Under the pieces are notes generated by a model that worked only from the letters and a program-made list of their open reading frames with translations, did not search any database and was not told the origin of the DNA. 64,000 bases of DNA from Prevotellaceae bacterium UBA4332 (lineage in GTDB: Bacteria > Bacteroidota > Bacteroidia > Bacteroidales > Bacteroidaceae): NCBI GenBank assembly GCA_002394365.1, contig DGTQ01000018.1, forward strand, positions 3,879-67,878. The letters are read 5' to 3'. Shown here in pieces: positions 61,801 to 64,000 of the stretch. Position 1 is the stretch's first letter. Each line of letters opens with the position of its first letter. The position numbers and the translations under genes are program-made.

Positions 61801-62017
61801 AGACGAGCGTTTTGCCTGCCTCCACTTTCAGTTTGAAGTTACCGTCATAGTCGGTCACTGTACCTGTTCCAGCGCTGCCCTTAACTACTACTGTAGCGCC
61901 AATGATTGGTTCGCCTTGCGAGTCAACCACCGTACCTGTAATGTCACTCTGGGCAAACACCATGGTGCAGAGCATCACTGCCAGTAAGCTCATAACCAGT
62001 CGTTTCGTTTGTTCCAT
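58865..62017 (-). CDS. susC: SusC-like TonB-dependent transporter
   Basis: The 1050-residue outer-membrane protein starts with a signal peptide (about 1-22), a carboxypeptidase-D-like domain (about 24-105, ITGTVVDSQGEPIIGATVVVKG), the SusC signature and plug (about 108-225, LQGRVPGVNIAADGNPSGSAVVRIRGMGTLN ... DPLYIIDGVP), and a 22-strand beta barrel to the end, finishing FGVNVSF. It imports fructan oligosaccharides with TonB energy. It heads the operon; the regulator gene lies upstream. Confidence 0.95.
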   Translation of the reverse strand: MEQTKRLVMSLLAVMLCTMVFAQSDITGTVVDSQGEPIIGATVVVKGSAGTGTVTDYDGNFKLKVEAGKTLVFSYVGYDKQELPAQNNMRVVMKDDVQTLNEVVVTGYTTQRKADLTGAVSVVSVDELAKQNENNPMKALQGRVPGVNIAADGNPSGSAVVRIRGMGTLNDNDPLYIIDGVPTKGGMHELNGNDIESIQVLKDAASASIYGSRAANGVIIITTKKGKEGKVKVNFDASIAASFFNNRIKTLNASQWGKALWQALVNDGEDPNIKGNDLGYNFNWGYNGNGNPQFYGLTMNRYLDDEATVRSGDTDWFKEVTRTGVVQQYNLSVSNGSERGNSFFSIGYYKNLGTIKDTQFSRLSARANSDYKLFGDKVVIGENFTINRTTGVDAPGDIIENALQFNPNYPIYAENGEYAQTLGLYFERENPLSTLSRNKDNEYTQWRAFGDVHLSVTPMKNLMLRTTFGMDYTQKQQRFLTYPIINGKKRNLETAAENKQEHWMRWMWNAIATYNLEIGKHRGDAMIGMEVNRQNTNWTSAKRYGQAILNTDFMWPSAGTGRQLAKGSGDGFSLLSFFGKVNYTYDDKYLGSFTLRRDGSSRFGKNNQYGTFPSVSAGWRISQEKFMKPTSGWLDNLKIRYSWGKTGNSEISNTARYTLYAPVVSTELWDGDAPAGSTYDIAGSNGGAILGSGYVRTQRGNEDIKWETTTQHNIGLDFAVLNNEIYGSFDWFHKKTTDILLLMKGIGAMGEGADQWINAGEVKNVGWELTLGYRHKTSYGLSWDINGNLSKYTNEITKLPGTVAASGVYGGNSKLSVVGHAMGSVVGYVADGIFKSQEEIANHAYQEGAGIGRIRYADLNHDGKITEDDQTWIFNPTPKLCWGLNVYLQYKDWDFTMFWQGVQGVDANTYALKTQTDFWASTNAATNMPYLNKGDRVLDAWSPANPGSDIPALTNSDSNKEGRMSTYFVENGSYAKLRNVQIGYNLPKKAVAKLSLERIRLYLSAQNLLTIKSKNFSGTDPENFVGAGYSKKGFDYPVPLNLTFGVNVSF

Positions 62018-62068
62018 TTACTTTGAGGTTTTAGTTAATACTTTTTGTTGATATATAATGTTTGCTTG

Positions 62069-62076
62069 CAAAAGTA
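62069..62076 (-). promoter_or_regulatory. Putative -7 box of the fructan operon
   Basis: On the minus strand this reads TACTTTTG, 52 bases upstream of susC. The -33 element is poor, which would fit activation by the AraC-type regulator. Confidence 0.5.
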
Positions 62077-62183
62077 TTAACATGCGTGCTTTTCACGTAA
62101 AAAATATCGTTCACTCCGTAAAAAAAATGTTTCATGCAACATTTTTACAACGAAATGAACGAAAAATCACAATCTTTCAATCT

Positions 62184-63704
62184 TCAATCTTCAACTTTCC
62201 TCACCTCTCCTGGCACCATACCAAACTCGTCTTTGAAGCATTTGGTGAAGTATGATGGAGCAGAGAAACCTACGGCGTAGGCTACCTCAGACACGCTCTT
62301 GTCTGTTGTAAGCAGCAGTTCGTAGGCACGTTTCAGACGTGTGGTACGCAGCAGTTCCACTGGTGATGAGCCTGTTACAGCCTTCACTTTGCGGTATAGT
62401 TGGGTGCGACTGAGATTCATGTACGCAGCCAGGTCGTCAATGCTCAGGTCGCTGTCGTCCATGTGTGCCTCCACACATTCGCGGAATTTTGAAAAAAAGC
62501 CCATTTCAACGCTCTCTTTGTCTTCCGTACCCGCTATTGAGTCCATATTCCACAGTGTGTTAGCCACACGTTCCCTCTGCATACTCACTTTTCTCAGGTA
62601 ATACAGGTAGAACAGCACAATCACTACTATCAGCAGCACTATTATGCCAAGTGTCATCCAGTTTACCATGCGTTGGGCATCCAGTTCCTGCATGTATGAG
62701 TTTGCCTTGTCATGCAGCAGGTCGAGTCTGTCTGACTGCCTCTTTATCTCCTCACTCTCCATCAGCAGAGCCTTGGCATTGTCGTGGGTAACCATATCCG
62801 ATATCAGCAGCGTATCCTTTTTGTAAGGTTTGCCCTCCAGTATGCGCATCGCTAAGTCAAGGAGCAAATCGCCACGCGTAGGGTAGATAAACGATGCTTC
62901 GAGTAGTGAGTCGCGCACCTGCTGTATGCCACCGTCTTTGCCAGGCAGTCCGTCTATGCCACAAAACAGGGGTAGTACTTCGGTACCAGACTCAAGAAAC
63001 GCTTTTCGTGCTCCCATGGCGGTACGGTCGTTTCCGCCAAACACCATGTCAATCCTCTCTCCCTTATGCTCGGCAAGCCATTTGCTCGTCGTTTTGTATG
63101 CAGTGGGCTCAGTCCAGTCGCCACGCAGCGAAGCGGCAACCTTTATGCCTGGTGCCTTCTTCAGTGCATCCATCAGTCCGTTGTGCCTCTCTATAGCTGG
63201 CGAAGAACCCTCCAGTCCTTGCAATTCCAATATCGTTCCCTTGCCGTCAAGTTTTGATATGATATATTCGCCCATTACTCGTCCCATCTCGTAGTTGTCG
63301 GCGCTCATAGAGGCTGTATATTTGCGGGAACTCGTCTTGCGCTCGAACACTATCACTGGGATTCCCTTGTCGTAAGCACGGTCTATGGCTGGCGATATTG
63401 TCTCCACCTGGTTAGGTGCCACAATCAGCAGGTCTATACCCTCATTTATCAAACTGTCTATCTGCCGCACCTGTCGCTCGTCACTGTCATAGGCAGCAGC
63501 AAACTTCACCTCCACATTGTCGTGGAAGTAAGCACCCATGCGCAGTTCAGCATTCTGTTTGTCGCGCCATATATCAGCAGAGCATTGCGACACACCCACA
63601 CGATATTTCTTACTGTCAGTGGAGCATGACGTAATGCAGATAATGAAGCATACTATATATAATATGTGTAACGGTAAGTAGGTTAGTTTACGTCTTTTGT
63701 ACAT
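62184..63704 (-). CDS. Membrane-spanning fructose-sensing AraC regulator
   Basis: The 506-residue protein joins, from its N-terminus, a signal-type segment (about 10-28), a periplasmic sugar-binding domain of the LacI/RbsB type (about 34-305; GVSQCSADIWRDKQNAEL ... LIVAPNQVETISPAIDRAYDKGIPVIVFER), a coiled linker, one membrane helix (about 349-371) and a cytoplasmic AraC-type domain (about 415-500; LSIDDLAAYMNLSRTQLYRKV, SVSEVAYAVGFSAPSYFTKCFKDEFG). The kinase and receiver domains of the hybrid two-component regulators that control fructan loci in Bacteroides (BT1754) are absent. I place the start at 63704 because the longer start (63737) lies inside the promoter. It should activate the adjacent locus on binding fructose. 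Confidence 0.88.
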   Translation of the reverse strand: MYKRRKLTYLPLHILYIVCFIICITSCSTDSKKYRVGVSQCSADIWRDKQNAELRMGAYFHDNVEVKFAAAYDSDERQVRQIDSLINEGIDLLIVAPNQVETISPAIDRAYDKGIPVIVFERKTSSRKYTASMSADNYEMGRVMGEYIISKLDGKGTILELQGLEGSSPAIERHNGLMDALKKAPGIKVAASLRGDWTEPTAYKTTSKWLAEHKGERIDMVFGGNDRTAMGARKAFLESGTEVLPLFCGIDGLPGKDGGIQQVRDSLLEASFIYPTRGDLLLDLAMRILEGKPYKKDTLLISDMVTHDNAKALLMESEEIKRQSDRLDLLHDKANSYMQELDAQRMVNWMTLGIIVLLIVVIVLFYLYYLRKVSMQRERVANTLWNMDSIAGTEDKESVEMGFFSKFRECVEAHMDDSDLSIDDLAAYMNLSRTQLYRKVKAVTGSSPVELLRTTRLKRAYELLLTTDKSVSEVAYAVGFSAPSYFTKCFKDEFGMVPGEVRKVED

Positions 63705-63734
63705 ATTTCTTGTTTGTGTCTCACAAAACTCATG

Positions 63735-63766
63735 CAAAGATATATATTATTTTTTAATTCTCCAAA
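63735..63766 (-). promoter_or_regulatory. Promoter of the AraC regulator gene
   Basis: On the minus strand, TTTG (63763-63766), 20 bases, TATCTTTG (63735-63742). It lies 31 bases upstream of the ATG at 63704 and would overlap an alternative upstream ATG, which rules that one out. Confidence 0.75.
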
Positions 63767-63977
63767 CGAAAGCAAAGAAAAACTATAGAAAAACAGTTTT
63801 TCGCGCTTTTAACCTCCTAACCTCCCTAATAGCTTGCAACCCCTAGTGTTTATGCGCCTTGACGTTAGGGAGGTTGGCTCTCAAAAGGTCCCTTACATAT
63901 CCCTTACACCTCCCTGTTTCTGTCAATTAGAAATTAGTAATTAGCAATTCTTCATTCTATCTTCTACATTCTTCATT

Positions 63978-64000
63978 TGAAGTGCACCCCAAAAGTTGGA
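63978..64000. mobile_element. Possible IS3-family terminal repeat at the window edge
   Basis: TGAAGTGCACCCCAAAAGTT followed by GGA resembles the inverted-repeat end of IS150-group IS3 elements (TGTACTG-type start followed by CCCCAAAAGTT). It starts at 63978 and the element would extend beyond the window. The preceding 63767-63977 has a palindromic AACCTCCCTAA/TTAGGGAGGTT pair (about 63813-63882) and no gene. Confidence 0.45.

Noticed and set aside
63705..63737. Longer start for the AraC regulator
   Set aside because: The ATG at 63737 overlaps the -7 box (63735-63742), so it would not be in the message.

Overview
The window is chromosomal DNA from a member of Bacteroidales, most likely Prevotellaceae. 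Supporting signs are promoters of the Bacteroidota type (a TAnnTTTG -7 box with TTTG about 19-20 bases upstream, found repeatedly), no obvious Shine-Dalgarno sequences, TTG and GTG starts, a susC/susD-type fructan locus, an arginine pathway in the Bacteroides gene order, and a C-terminal tail of the Prevotella type. No rRNA, CRISPR array, prophage or complete insertion sequence is visible; the last 23 bases resemble the terminal repeat of an IS3-family element.

Layout. 1-9.8 kb is housekeeping: folP (5' part, cut by the edge), an N-succinylornithine carbamoyltransferase, a RecD-like helicase, DUF3822-rsmD, dnaG, a secreted Gly/Ser/His-rich protein with a DUF308 membrane protein, and trxB. At 10.2 kb lie tRNA-Leu(CAA) with a strong terminator and an SMR exporter. 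10.7-24.8 kb is a same-strand block behind two tandem promoters and a structured leader. It encodes eleven proteins, nearly all exported: OmpA/MORN, caspase-FGE, CsgG/FlgT-like, several LPP20-like, DUF4384-like, transglutaminase-like, CHASE2-like and a double-FGE protein. I regard it as the most interesting system here. A NarL-type response regulator and its kinase follow on the other strand. 27.8-32.5 kb holds a DUF4923 protein, a P-loop ATPase, a DUF6078-like protein and a VapE/BT4734-type primase-helicase protein preceded by a repeat-packed 0.9 kb. 33.5-39.1 kb is an AT-rich five-gene operon (Sel1 repeats, pentapeptide plus TIR/deoxyribosyltransferase-like domain, a two-TM protein, a cupin and an unknown) that looks like an accessory, possibly defensive, module. 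39.4-49.0 kb is argR-GNAT-argG-argC-argD-proC-proB-proA-murF. 49.1-63.7 kb is a complete fructan utilization locus on the minus strand: fructokinase, sugar transporter, periplasmic GH32, secreted binding-like protein, surface GH32-like lipoprotein, DUF4960 lipoprotein, SusD, SusC and a membrane-spanning AraC regulator.

How the genes work together. The carbamoyltransferase near the left edge and the argR-argD cluster together supply most of a succinylated arginine pathway, with proline synthesis embedded in the same cluster. The fructan locus would bind and cut levan or inulin at the surface, import it through SusC/D, trim it to fructose in the periplasm, then transport and phosphorylate it, with the fructose-binding regulator controlling expression.

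The most unusual genome-wide feature is a set of short tandem arrays, mostly of 7-nt period but different sequence at each locus. They fill nearly every intergenic gap in several operons and have also entered the coding sequences of murF and the histidine kinase in frame. Longer dispersed repeats with hairpins occur with them.
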